NCBI GenBank assembly: GCA_032433595.1
Contig: JASWJB010000098.1
Location: 1-64,000 of the forward strand
DNA: 64,000 bases
Direction of reading: 5' to 3'
Origin: Conoideocrella luteorostrata
Lineage: Eukaryota; Ascomycota; Sordariomycetes; Hypocreales; Clavicipitaceae
This document shows, piece after piece, positions 54,248 through 64,000 of the stretch (position 1 is its first letter; every line of letters starts with the position of its first letter). Below the pieces are notes generated by a model. That model worked only from the letters and a program-made list of their open reading frames with translations, ran no database searches and was not told the origin of the DNA. A program made the translations under genes and the position numbers.

Positions 54248-54893
54248 ATGTGCAAAGAGTTTAAGCAGATTACCATTCATTAACGAGTCAAACTCGTTAA
54301 TGAGACGCAATGCCGTATTGTTCGTAATAAAAACTATCACTGGATCAGCACCTGGTCCTGATGTATCCATCCTGTATAGGCAACTTGACCTACCACCGTG
54401 GCAGAGCCCGTTCGAGTGGAGATGTGCAAGAGCTCGAACGACCTGGAAAGACACCGCCTTGGCAAATGCTGGTTTCAGTCTCGAGTAGATGCCCTTGGAG
54501 AGTTTAGACATGTTCGGACCCAGAACCGGTAAATCAAGACAAAGGTGTCGGCCGCTTGGCCCGTTGACCCAGAACTGCTGGTCGACCACAGCGAACAGAC
54601 GGGATTGGGCGATACTAGGGTGGCTCGCGATCACAGAACGGGCCTCGTGCGTGGGTGATTCTCTCGCTGCAATGACCTTCAGGGCGACCCGCAGGTTCGT
54701 GAGGGTGTTCTGAGCAAGCCGCACGGTAGAGAAGCCGTCAAACCCGAGCTCGCGGACGACTCAGTAATGATCATCGTACACATCGCCGAGGTGTATCGGG
54801 TTAAAGCCTCCTGGTTCGTAGTTCTCGATCTTTACATTCCCCCCGCTCAAAGGGCAAATACTTCCACGGGCCAGATTCCGATTCCAAGTCCAT
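54248..54893 (-). pseudogene. SRPK-type protein kinase pseudogene
   Basis: The N-lobe of a fungal SRPK-like Ser/Thr kinase. From ATG 54893, PWKYLPFERG is followed by a frame change at a G run. Then comes IENYEPGGFNPIHLGDVYDD, the hallmark start of these kinases, a TGA, and ELGFDGFSTVRLAQNTL (a degenerate Gly-rich loop). VALKVIAARE holds the ATP-binding Lys, and FQVVRALAHLHSNGLCHG reaches the catalytic loop, where HGDL would be expected but HGG is present and the text degenerates. The C-lobe is missing, with a solo LTR at the break. The TGA fits a CGA-to-TGA transition, as repeat-induced mutation would give. Confidence 0.82.
54278..54302. repeat. Perfect 10-bp inverted repeat
   Basis: CATTAACGAG, a 5-nt loop TCAAA, then CTCGTTAATG. 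It could form a hairpin in the kinase pseudogene. No U-run follows, so it is not a typical terminator. Confidence 0.6.
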
Positions 54894-57044
54894 GTCGGGG
54901 GACAGTGTGGGATAGCTGTACGGAGTAGTCACATATATAGTTGGTGTTGAGTGTGGAGACGGGAGGCTGGCGTGGCGGATTTGAGGTGCGTTGGGTGGTG
55001 GTGATTGAAGGCTCTCACGGCGGCAGTTGACAATTTTAGGCAACTAGGGGCTTGAGACCTGAGGCCCCGCCCAGCCAGCCGTCCCCACTCAAGCGTCGGG
55101 CGCTACACCTCCACACTCGGAAGCCTTCAAACTTTGCCGAAGGGCTTGATGGGATCCAGGTATGAATGGTGGCCGTGGACGTATGCACCCGACACTGCGC
55201 ACAATTAACTTATAAAGTTTTGTAGGTCTAAATTATGTAGCAGTTTGTACGGATCACAATTGTCAGGCATCGGAAGTCCCATTTGGAGGAAGAATGCACG
55301 TACTTTGTGCCTTTATGACAAGCTCAGATTCCCGGTGTTTCCGTCGATTTACGGCGTCTCTGATAAAAATCTCTTTCTAACTAAAAGTAGTGGGAAGTTT
55401 GTACAGACCCAGCTACTTACAGCAATAATTGCCCTGAAAGAAATAAATCCACGCACATGGATGTGTTGCCTTCTGCACGACCACGCTGGTTGCAATGCTG
55501 CTGAGCCACACATCGATATGCTCTATAAGCTTTATGGCTTTCTTGGGACCGCTTCATGTTGCTGTGATAATAACAATCGATGAGATTTTGTCCGCTGTGG
55601 TCACTCTTAGATTAAATTTGCGGACATGATTTTATTCTCTTTGGCGCCGGAATGAAGCTGAACAGACCGATTTCCTTTACAGGAACCATTACTTCGTTGT
55701 ACAATTTGTTCCGGCTATCTTCCAACCTCTTGCATATTATCTTCGCCCCGCCAAATTTCTGACCGGCATACGAGGGATGTACATGCGGACCGGTGGTGGC
55801 TTACTTTCATGGGCAAGCTAATTCCATATCTGGAAAGGTGTCCGAGAAATCCGAAGAACTGATAGGCTTTTCTCACTGAAGAAGTTTGTGATATGGGCTT
55901 GGCCATAGAACTGTATGAAGCTTCCAAAGAGCCTAAAAATAAGCACAGCTGACATGCATGCTATACGAGGTAATCCCAGGCAGACCTAACTTAGCTTGAT
56001 CTACGAGTGCAACCTGATATAAGTCATGTGTAGCTAGACAATGGCGGCAACGATCATGTGGCTGTAGCGGCTCGGGAACTTGTTCGGATGCCGGGGCTAG
56101 AGCGGAAGGCTTCGCCCGTACAGCCCACGCTATGTCCGTAAGATTAATCTTGCGCATTTTATTAGCCTCTAGTGCTTATGCAGTAAGCGTTATATCTGAC
56201 AGCTTAAACAACGAACATCCCGCCACTTCGACTGTATCTGCATGGGACTATTTGTACTGCTTGGCAGTGTCGAGCCGTAAATCTACCAAGACGATTTCTG
56301 AGGGGCTTTTCGCTCTAGCGCGCCAAGTTTATTTCACTTTGAGTACGGGGTACCGTAACAGGGTATATAAGTGGTCCTGATCGCACCGCAAGAGAACATG
56401 ATCTCTTTTGTGGCAGGCACTCTTGGCGTACCGACCTTGGCCACGTTAACTGAATTGCAGTTATGTGTGAAGGGGGGTTGGGCAGTGAGCAGGAGGGAAG
56501 TTGCGGTATAAAATATGCAGAAGAGAGCTTGTGCGTTTCTTGGCAAGCATTCTTCATGCATTTACCTTGCAGTGATGAAGTGTAGTGCCGTCATGTTCGA
56601 TAAAATGAATGGAATGCCTTGAAAGAGAAGGTGGTCAGAAATTTCTTGGCTTTCGCGCTTACTCTTTCTTATTTTTTTTCCCTTCTACATATCATCCCTG
56701 AATATGAGACTTTGTAAGCCAAATGTTACGGCAAATTGGTGATCGCCCTGGTCAGCTTTTAGCGCGCCGCCAAGATACAGAGTGAACCTCTCGCAGCACG
56801 ATGATGGGAAAGTACTCTCAGACAGTGATGTTAAGCCGAAGTAATTAAGCAGTACTAGGATAAGACGCAAGGTGTGAAGGCCTGGGCGTCTCAGAGTAGA
56901 GTATCGCTTCGGTTCTTTACAAAGCCATGTTGGATTATAAAATGACCGTGAAATCCGCAATATTCTCTTCCTTAGATACAAACTCAACACGACAAAAGCA
57001 TACCCAGCATATCTTATCTTCTTTACACCACTTCCTTGACCAAG
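54894..57044. other. Intergenic, 2.1 kb
   Basis: Several short frames on both strands, none with a motif. One TACGGAGTA motif near 54919. No gene supported. Confidence 0.4.
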
Positions 57045-57681
57045 ATGCAGTTCTCTCAGATCCTTGTTGTGGCCTTCGCAGCCATTGCTCAGGCCATTCC
57101 CTCCCCCAACTCCGATGTAACACCCTTGGAAAGCGTCGCCACATCTGCACCACTTGAAGGTGCTGGCGATGTCTCTGCAAAGGCTCGATTTTCCGTCACT
57201 CTTTGTTCAGAGCTGAACTTTGGCGGTGCGGCTGGGTTTTCAGGAGATAGTAAGTCGTGTAATGCGTATGCGTTTATCAAGGAACCACGAAGGCTAACCA
57301 AGCGCAGCTGGCGTTTGCTGTGAGTCCTGTCGCACAGAATTACGACGACGGGCATGATGAGAAAAAGGATTATATTGACGCTTGAAATGTTTAGACGGCG
57401 TTCCTGCTAACTATAACGACCGCATTTCCTCGCTTCGTTTGGACCGACGATGCACTTTCTGGGTGTGAGTAGTAGTTGATGGACTAATAATGTAGTAACC
57501 GAGTGATGCTAACAACATTGCATTAGTGATGGTGGCTGCCGTGGAAAGTAAGAACAATTTTGTACCTCGAAATTGCACATTCTACTAACGTGATAATAGT
57601 GCTCTCATTCTCAACGCTGGCAACTACCCTCAGATTGCGGCCGAATTCAATGACAGAATCTCTTCTTTGGCCTGCCAGTAG
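57045..57681 (+). CDS. Small secreted beta-gamma-crystallin-like protein
   Basis: 129 residues in five exons: 57045-57249, 57308-57319, 57395-57464, 57527-57547 and 57600-57681. All are GT-AG and all phases match (1, 1, 2, 2). The signal peptide is MQFSQILVVAFAAIAQAIPS. Then FSVTLCSELNFGGAAGFSGD, GVCYGVPANYNDRISSLRLD, and GNYPQIAAEFNDRISSLACQ follow. The doubled NDRISSL is the beta-gamma-crystallin Greek-key signature, and each half ends at it. The family often binds calcium; here it is extracellular, with a few Cys. Exon 2 is only 12 nt and carries a Cys. Skipping it would also keep the frame, so two isoforms are possible. Confidence 0.75.
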
Positions 57682-59570
57682 AGATATGAAGATGTTTCTC
57701 AGTAGCCATGAACAACCGCAAAGCCACCGGAAAACCGATGCAAGCGACAAATTGGGCTTTGTAGGGGGTTTTCTATTGTCTTGATATAGGTTTTCCTGTA
57801 AGGTTTTTCCTATACTGTAACGCGAATGCGGAGATAATAGAGGTTATTCATATCATATAGAGTTGAAGAAATAGCGTAAATACATTTGACCCAACATCAA
57901 AAGCTACAAAGCGCCGCAAAACTGCCACGACTTGGGTTCTGATATAGCAGAGTGAAGGGCAAAACTTCTCGCTCGTATATTCGTGACTCAATAACCACTA
58001 GGTAGCACTTAATTATTGACGGTCTTAATCTCTGACCTCCTCCACAGATTTTGTTCTTTTCTCTATTTATGCTCGCTGCTACCCCGCAGCGAAGAATTTG
58101 CTAGCTGCATGATATCTTCCTCAATAGTCTTAGGTGCATTGCTAGTCTCACGATTCTGCGCGGGTCGCGAAGGCGGTGGTTTCTAACAGAAAGGTAGTGG
58201 TCTCTGATAAAAAACAACTCCGTTCCCACAGAGATGTGTGCTTAATAGCGAGTTCAAATAGTAACATTAACCGTGAATTTCGACTGCATCTTGCAGGAAA
58301 AACTAATTTTTACGTTGCCGGCTTTAGTCGCTCTTGCTTAAGCATTATTTCTGTATCCCTCAATATCTCTTATGCCTGTTATGCTTGCGCCTATACGATA
58401 ACTTCGAATAAAACTACTTAACTAGTAAATCACAATACCTACAAGGTCGCCAGGAGCTATTTAGCACCGTATTTAAGCTTCTGACTCAATTGAAGCTGTA
58501 TTGCTGGTTGTGTGTCAGACACCGGTTTGCGTGTGCGGTTGGCGTGTGCCTTGGGTCTACAAAATGCTAATCGGACAAGAGTATTAACCTAGAGCTTCTT
58601 TTGTAGGCTAATGCATTTGGGGACAATCGAGCTATTCGGTGAGTTCCACATTCTTCCGATTTTTGACCAGCCAGAAATTTATCCACAAGAGGGCATCTAC
58701 TCCCCCGTTAATTAGATAGAAGTGCACGAACCATTCCACTAAATTAAATAAACGTAGCTTCTCACATTTGGATAGGGTTATATGATGAAGATGTCCGAGT
58801 CAAACCACAAAGACATGTTCCCCATGATTTTACTGCTAGCCGCCCACAAAATCCACACCGTCAAGGCCCACGTGGAGTCGAATCGACAGCTATGACTATA
58901 TCCTAGTAGTGTGTGGCGATTGCGCAGCTTTTCTGCGTTCGGGCTGGTTTATTGTGGCAATTCTAGTTGTCACGAGCTATAATTAATTAAGGCCGGCGGC
59001 GATATTGTACCGAGGCACCTAAGAGACAGTCCTAACCCTCCGGTCCCACTCAGCACATTGGGCACAGCTCTGCTACGCGAGTTAGCCAATTCTGGTTTAG
59101 ACAAAGTCAAATTGCGTGGCGAGCAACATCGCAGGCTTGACCAGGTTCAGGGTCGTGCAAGATAAATTGTACTTTACTATGTGCATGGAGGCTCTTCGTC
59201 TCGGATTGATGACCTTGACCCACTCCATCTGCAAACCGGGTCGGTGGTAACGCAACCATAACCATTATTACATCGATGCCACTCGAAGCTGCAGCAATGA
59301 CATGTTGTTGCAAATTGAACCGAAGAATGGTCATATGGCCATTCAGGGGCGGGCAATCACGGACCCATAACCCATCAGACGCGGGTGCATCACTTAGACT
59401 TCGACGGATAAATCCTATGCCATATCCCGTCTTGATTCCGTTTCCATTTCATATCAGGATCAATGTTCTATTACCGCCTCAACTTTCATTAGAACAGTGT
59501 CGGTTTAACGAGCCATTCAATCATCAAGCCATCGCGGTTTTGAATATCGATAAGATAATATTTTCGCACA
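57682..59570. other. Intergenic, 1.9 kb
   Basis: No gene recognised. 58501-58565 is weakly similar to 61600-61666 (shared TTGCTRGTTGTG, TCAGACA and a GT-rich tail). Confidence 0.4.
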
Positions 59571-60533
59571 ATGTCTAAATCACCACAGCATACCTATGCC
59601 GGCCAACAAGCTTGGAGGGACATCCAAACCTTCCTCCCACACCGACTGCATTTTACGACCGAACACTCTCCTACTGAGGAATTTTGGCTTCACGATGGGC
59701 ACAACATACACCTCGATCGTTGGCCTAACCCTTCTTCAAAGGTGCGGATTATTATGCACCATGGGGTTGGTACCAATGGACGTCAAATGTCTCTCATCCT
59801 CGGATTGCCTTTGCATAGTGCTGGCTACGAACTAGTCGCTATCGACATGCCGGGCTATGGATGCACGCAGATCTCCCCAAACAAGAAGAACTACTCATAC
59901 GACGACTGGGTCCAAATAGCAAGCGACTTTATCGACTATGAGTTGCAGAATGATTCCAGACCGATCGTGTTATATGGTCTATCGGCTGGCGGCATGCTTA
60001 CCTACCACGTGGCAGCGAAAAACAAAAAGGTTAAAGGCATTATAGGAATGACTTTTCTTGATATGCGCAACCAGCAGGTTGTCGACGAAACTGCCCGCAA
60101 TATCATAATGTCCCGAATCGGTTTGCCTCTTGCCAAGCTGGCAAACATCACTGGGTTGCCGTGGCTAAAATTGCCAATGTCTTGGACGAGTAAAATGAAC
60201 ACGCTGGTCAATAATGATTCTGCTCTTCGGGTCTTCCTAAAGGACAAAACTTCCGCTGGGTCCAGTGCATCCATGCGATTTTTGGCGACATATGCCAACT
60301 ATCGACCCGTGTTGGAGTATGAGGACTTCGATGTTTGCCCAGTGTTATTGACCCAGCCGGCAGAGGATAGATGGACACCGCTTCATTTGAGCGAGTTAGT
60401 TTTAGAGAAAATGAGTAAAGTCAAGGTCCAAATTATCCAGCTAGATGGTGCTGGACATTATCCGTTGGAGGATAGGGGATTACAGCAGATGGCAGACGCT
60501 ATTATTGCATTTTTAAATGCATTAGAGATGTAG
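59571..60533 (+). CDS. Alpha/beta hydrolase
   Basis: An intact 320-residue single-exon hydrolase. The oxyanion-side HHGVGTNG motif (63-70) follows the first strands. The nucleophile elbow GLSAGG contains Ser138, the acid is Asp266 in AEDRWTP, and the base is His296 in GAGHYPLE. MPGYG (93-97) is the second family motif. A helical cap lies at about 165-245. No signal peptide, so it is intracellular. It could be an esterase, a lipase-like enzyme or an epoxide-hydrolase-like enzyme; the substrate is not predictable. ATG 59571 directly follows upstream non-coding sequence. Confidence 0.88.
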   Translation: MSKSPQHTYAGQQAWRDIQTFLPHRLHFTTEHSPTEEFWLHDGHNIHLDRWPNPSSKVRIIMHHGVGTNGRQMSLILGLPLHSAGYELVAIDMPGYGCTQISPNKKNYSYDDWVQIASDFIDYELQNDSRPIVLYGLSAGGMLTYHVAAKNKKVKGIIGMTFLDMRNQQVVDETARNIIMSRIGLPLAKLANITGLPWLKLPMSWTSKMNTLVNNDSALRVFLKDKTSAGSSASMRFLATYANYRPVLEYEDFDVCPVLLTQPAEDRWTPLHLSELVLEKMSKVKVQIIQLDGAGHYPLEDRGLQQMADAIIAFLNALEM

Positions 60534-60706
60534 ATACTTTGGCACAGTTATAGCAGCAACTCTCTTTTTGGCAAAATTTGTATCAAAATTAAACAGCAGA
60601 TGCCCGCGCATCAGGCGTGTCACAGGAAACACGGATGCTATCGTGCGATGTCACGGGACGCGCCGAAGACTAAGATATCGAGCGCAGCCGAGTCCTATCT
60701 AGAGTA

Positions 60707-60779
60707 TGCCACAGGCTATGTAAAATGCATTATTCACGCCATTAGTGTGGAGCTTCACCTTTTACTGAATTTTGTGACA
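60707..60779 (+). mobile_element. 73-bp TG...CA miniature element with TSD
   Basis: The second copy of the element at 27503-27575, same length. It runs from TGCCACAGGC to TTTTGTGACA and is flanked by perfect 5-bp duplications GAGTA (60702-60706 and 60780-60784). Confidence 0.82.
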
Positions 60780-62334
60780 GAGTATAAGCCAGATATGTGA
60801 CTAGACTAACTATAGCTTCGGTCACACCAACGATAACCTTTAGCTTCCATATCATCATACGCAATTCTAATACAAGCTTTGCGAAGTGTGGGAATTTGGG
60901 CGTTGCCTCGACTGGTTTTAGCAGCGAACCCGCTGTTTAATGCGAAATTCCGAACGTAAGCATCGAAATTTTATAGAACACATACAGCGCGTGTTAAGTA
61001 TCTTACCGCCTTAGCCAACTTGCCTTATACCATTTGCGTCGTTTCTATCCCTTATACTAGTTTTAAGTTTTTCAAAATGTTCTTTAACTATTCTCCAGAA
61101 TTTGTAGTTTTTATTGTCTATTTTAGAACTCTTCATGCAAATTTTAGATAATACAGGTTAGGTTATCAATAGCTGCTGTAGAATCTAAGGTTTTTTAAGC
61201 AGAACCATTTACTAAAATAGAGAAAGCTATAGTAGCTTTATAAAAATAAATAACAACTGTATGAGCAGAAAGGAGCCTCTAGGGTGGCCCGAATTAGTTC
61301 ACGTAAGATCTTGGGCTTGACCGGATTGGTCAGATCGGATGAGATAGCTATAGGTTGGAGGCCTATCCCTCTTGTGGGCAGCGCATCATCGAATTCAATT
61401 GATTTTCCCGGAGTTACGAAGTGAATCCTCAACGAAGCTTTGTTCCGCTACACATTACAACTGAAGTGCTCTATTGAAGTGAGTAGTGGCTGGATATATG
61501 TCAAACAACCTGTTGGACCATTTAATCTTGACACAAGTAAAATTCCTACGAATTACGGAAGGTCTCTGCAAAGAACCTTCCACAGAGTTCACGATAGAGT
61601 TGCTAGTTGTGTCAGACAGTAGTATACGTGAGTGATTAGTGGGTGTGTGTTTCGGACCGACAAAATAGAACAAACTACAGAGTACAAAATCTATATACGT
61701 TGATGTGGTCTACAACTAGTCCCGGTGTGGGAGTTTTCAATCACCTTGATCCGTACCTAGCGCATCCTACAGGTCTCACACTGTGAGAAGTGTTGACCCT
61801 GGTAGATAATCGAGGGTTTTCGTATCATACTGCGCATAGAGCTCTTGACAGCCTCTGTCTTCTCGCCTAGATCACCCCCGAGAGGCTGAACTTTATGGCG
61901 AGTTGTCAATCAGATTTGCCATTGCTCTGTGAAAGATGTGCCGCGGCGCCACGGACCCCGGCACATCTGGTCATCCGTCCTCAGATGACTTAGCACATAC
62001 ACCAGCATGCTCCTCAATACGTGAAAATACGAATCCGTGGAGGAAAGACGAACTTTGGGGAGCAGTTTTGACAATGTCCAGACCCAGGTACCATGGCACA
62101 CTGGCCGAGTCTTCGTGGAAACCCCCCCCCCCCCGCGCCGAAAACAATGCATTTATCCCTGAAATCCGATGGATTCCAGCCACAGATAGAGCACTTACGA
62201 TGACCGATAAAGGTACAATACCATTATCACACGAAAAGTTTCGGCTGGTCAATCCATCCAATTAAATCCTCTTAGCCCTAAACCCTTCCTAATACAACCC
62301 TCAAAGTTCGGCAAACACACTTTTAATATCCCAC
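60780..62334. other. Intergenic, 1.5 kb
   Basis: AT-rich around 61040-61260, as in mutated repeats. 61600-61666 resembles 58501-58565. A C-run lies at about 62122. No gene supported. Confidence 0.4.
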
Positions 62335-64000
62335 TCATGCTACTTTAGTGAGATTGAACGCCCTCAACTCTCCCTTGAAACCAGTAATCGCGTCGATCGG
62401 TGCTTCAAAGGCAATAGGAGCCGATAGTAGCTTTTTGTTGTCTACGCCAATACTGGCCGTGAACTCGACCTCCTTCCCAGGTGCTCCAGAAATTGGCGTG
62501 ACTGAAGCGAATGTTCTTTGCCCGCGGCCGATGATTTTAAGTATGACCCACGTATTCAAGGGAATGGTAGTATTGATTGACCAGGTGGTGTAACTCGCGT
62601 AGAAGGTGAGATGCGGTGTGAGATATAAAAGCGAATCGTAGCCACGAGCGAGGAGGGCCCAGGAGGGGTCAGGAAGCTGGCTGATTTTCAATTCAAGTGT
62701 GAGGGTATAGTCTCTACCTTTGCTGCTTCGCGGGCCCCAGACCAAACAGTTTGGCGTGATGAGCAGTGATGAGCCCGATGATGCGCAGTTAGTTTTCCCA
62801 TTATACCCATTCGGCGATAGATCAGTAACAGAGTTGCTCGATTGCTTGCTAAAGTCGTATTTAAAAATGACGTCACCTTTTGTCGGAATTCTACGCTCTA
62901 GGGTTTGTGCTGGTATAAAAGGATAGAACTTGGGGAAAATATCGCCAAAATGCTTTTCGGTCAAATTCCCTCCCCATTGTTTGTCCGCAAGCGCCGGAAT
63001 AGCCTCACGCCAAATGTAATAAGCCTCCGAGTGGACACTCGTGTTGCTACCGCGATCGTTCCACAGGGGCACAATTGAGCCACGAATCCCGGAGTCGTTG
63101 CGAAGTGCGTTTTTTGCGGGATCAGAAGTACTGAAGATGTTGGGGTACCACGGACCACCCTGGGGGTTTCCAACGAAGGTTTTGTGGACATTGAATTGCT
63201 GGGAATATCCGCAGCATTTCATTACCAAGTAGTACATTTCATCAGAGTTTATGACTTGGTAGCCATTCCTAATGTAGTCTTGTATAGGGTTGTCATACGA
63301 GAATGACCAATGCTGAACAGAAACGTCTGTAGAGATTTCATTGGGTGACGGGCTCTTCTTATTTGGCAGAAAAGTGCCCCAAATGCGAAGTGTCTTGCCA
63401 GCTTGGTCACGAATATACGTCTTCATTGTGTTGACAAATTTCTTGTAGTCCTCCGCCGGCCCGGAATACTCATCAGCACCGATAGAGACGATTTTGGAGT
63501 GAAACCAGGGCAAGAATTCCTTCCAGACAGCCTTCACCGTAGGGATTGTGTCGGGATGCGATAGGTTGAGAAGGCTTAGGTCGTTGCGAAATCCAATCTG
63601 CGGCCGCCACTTGACCAGGGACAAGGCATGACCTGGAGATTCGAGTTCAGGCAAGATGTTAACACCACGGGCTGCGCAGTTTTTCTGGACATCTTCGAAT
63701 GCTTCCCGCGTAAAAGATTGCTGTTTATCATTATTAAGACCCTTCAGTGTCTCGCCCTCCGAAAAGAGACGGAAACCAGAAGGTATTGTTTTGTAGTTGT
63801 CAGTCGTGTACTTGGAGAGGACTATCTGGTCGCTCAGATGGAGATGAAAGGTATTTTGCTTAAAGAACGACATGTAAGAGCACATGTCTTTAATGAATTC
63901 GGGGGGGTAGAATCGTCTCCCGAGATCAAGCATCATGCCTCGCTCAGCCCACCCAGGTGCATCAACGCCAGTGCCATGTGGAAGAGCGCCATTCGAGACG
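62335..64000 (-). CDS. GH20 beta-N-acetylhexosaminidase, 5' end outside window
   Basis: An exo-hexosaminidase that removes terminal GlcNAc or GalNAc, probably for chitin or glycan breakdown. About 555 residues are visible, continuing beyond the right edge (PGWAERGMMLDLGRRF runs across 63936). Catalytic Asp-Glu is in SIGADEYSG. GVNILPELESPGHA and HLHLSDQ are conserved barrel motifs, and the substrate-binding VQHWSF follows. After the barrel, from about the last 170 codons, comes a LamG/concanavalin-like domain (VTDLSPNGYNG, DYTLTLELKI). The signal peptide, if any, is outside the window. The frame is intact to the TAA at 62335-62337 region. Confidence 0.9.
   Translation of the reverse strand, partial: VSNGALPHGTGVDAPGWAERGMMLDLGRRFYPPEFIKDMCSYMSFFKQNTFHLHLSDQIVLSKYTTDNYKTIPSGFRLFSEGETLKGLNNDKQQSFTREAFEDVQKNCAARGVNILPELESPGHALSLVKWRPQIGFRNDLSLLNLSHPDTIPTVKAVWKEFLPWFHSKIVSIGADEYSGPAEDYKKFVNTMKTYIRDQAGKTLRIWGTFLPNKKSPSPNEISTDVSVQHWSFSYDNPIQDYIRNGYQVINSDEMYYLVMKCCGYSQQFNVHKTFVGNPQGGPWYPNIFSTSDPAKNALRNDSGIRGSIVPLWNDRGSNTSVHSEAYYIWREAIPALADKQWGGNLTEKHFGDIFPKFYPFIPAQTLERRIPTKGDVIFKYDFSKQSSNSVTDLSPNGYNGKTNCASSGSSLLITPNCLVWGPRSSKGRDYTLTLELKISQLPDPSWALLARGYDSLLYLTPHLTFYASYTTWSINTTIPLNTWVILKIIGRGQRTFASVTPISGAPGKEVEFTASIGVDNKKLLSAPIAFEAPIDAITGFKGELRAFNLTKVA

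Overview
The window is nuclear DNA of a filamentous ascomycete. Its genes carry short GT-AG introns (about 50-80 nt) with CTAAC-like branch sites. They encode typical fungal families: secreted GMC oxidoreductases, MYND-finger and F-box-type proteins, subtilases, a GH20 hexosaminidase and a cytosolic GH13 amylase. Between them lie miniature transposons and solo LTRs. A heat-labile-enterotoxin A-chain-like gene, several secreted proteases and many decayed genes suggest an accessory or subtelomeric region of an insect- or nematode-associated fungus (Hypocreales). That placement is inference, not proof.

Layout. 0-5 kb: two co-oriented GMC oxidoreductases, one intracellular-type and one secreted. 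6-13.6 kb: a MYND protein, an 18-bp minisatellite, a frameshifted kinase-like gene, a miniature inverted-repeat element and a multi-span membrane protein. 14.8-20.2 kb: a 10-cysteine secreted protein, a solo LTR and an F-box-like protein. 21.6-24 kb: an enterotoxin A-chain-like gene broken at both ends. 25.4-33 kb: a second MYND protein, an F-box protein and a secreted trypsin/V8-like serine protease. 34.6-40.5 kb: a graveyard holding relics of a sedolisin, a rhodopsin-like membrane protein and an amidase. 41.5-53.3 kb: an acetyltransferase, a subtilase-fold protein that has lost every catalytic residue, a five-exon alpha-amylase, a mitochondrial-type protein and a catalytically intact subtilase paralogue. 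54-64 kb: a solo LTR beside an SRPK-type kinase pseudogene, a five-exon secreted beta-gamma-crystallin-like protein with a 12-nt exon, an alpha/beta hydrolase and a GH20 hexosaminidase cut by the right edge.

Three dispersed element families were resolved to the base, all with 5-bp target duplications. They are a MITE-like family with about 26-bp inverted ends (three copies plus one at the left edge), a Ty1/copia-type solo LTR of about 173-208 bp (three copies), and a 73-bp TG...CA miniature element (two copies). The most interesting protein result is the pair of subtilase paralogues at 43-45 and 51.7-53.2 kb. They share intron number, order and phase, but one has lost Asp, His, Ser and the oxyanion Asn while keeping an uninterrupted 600-codon spliced frame, and it has gained repetitive basic and acidic segments.
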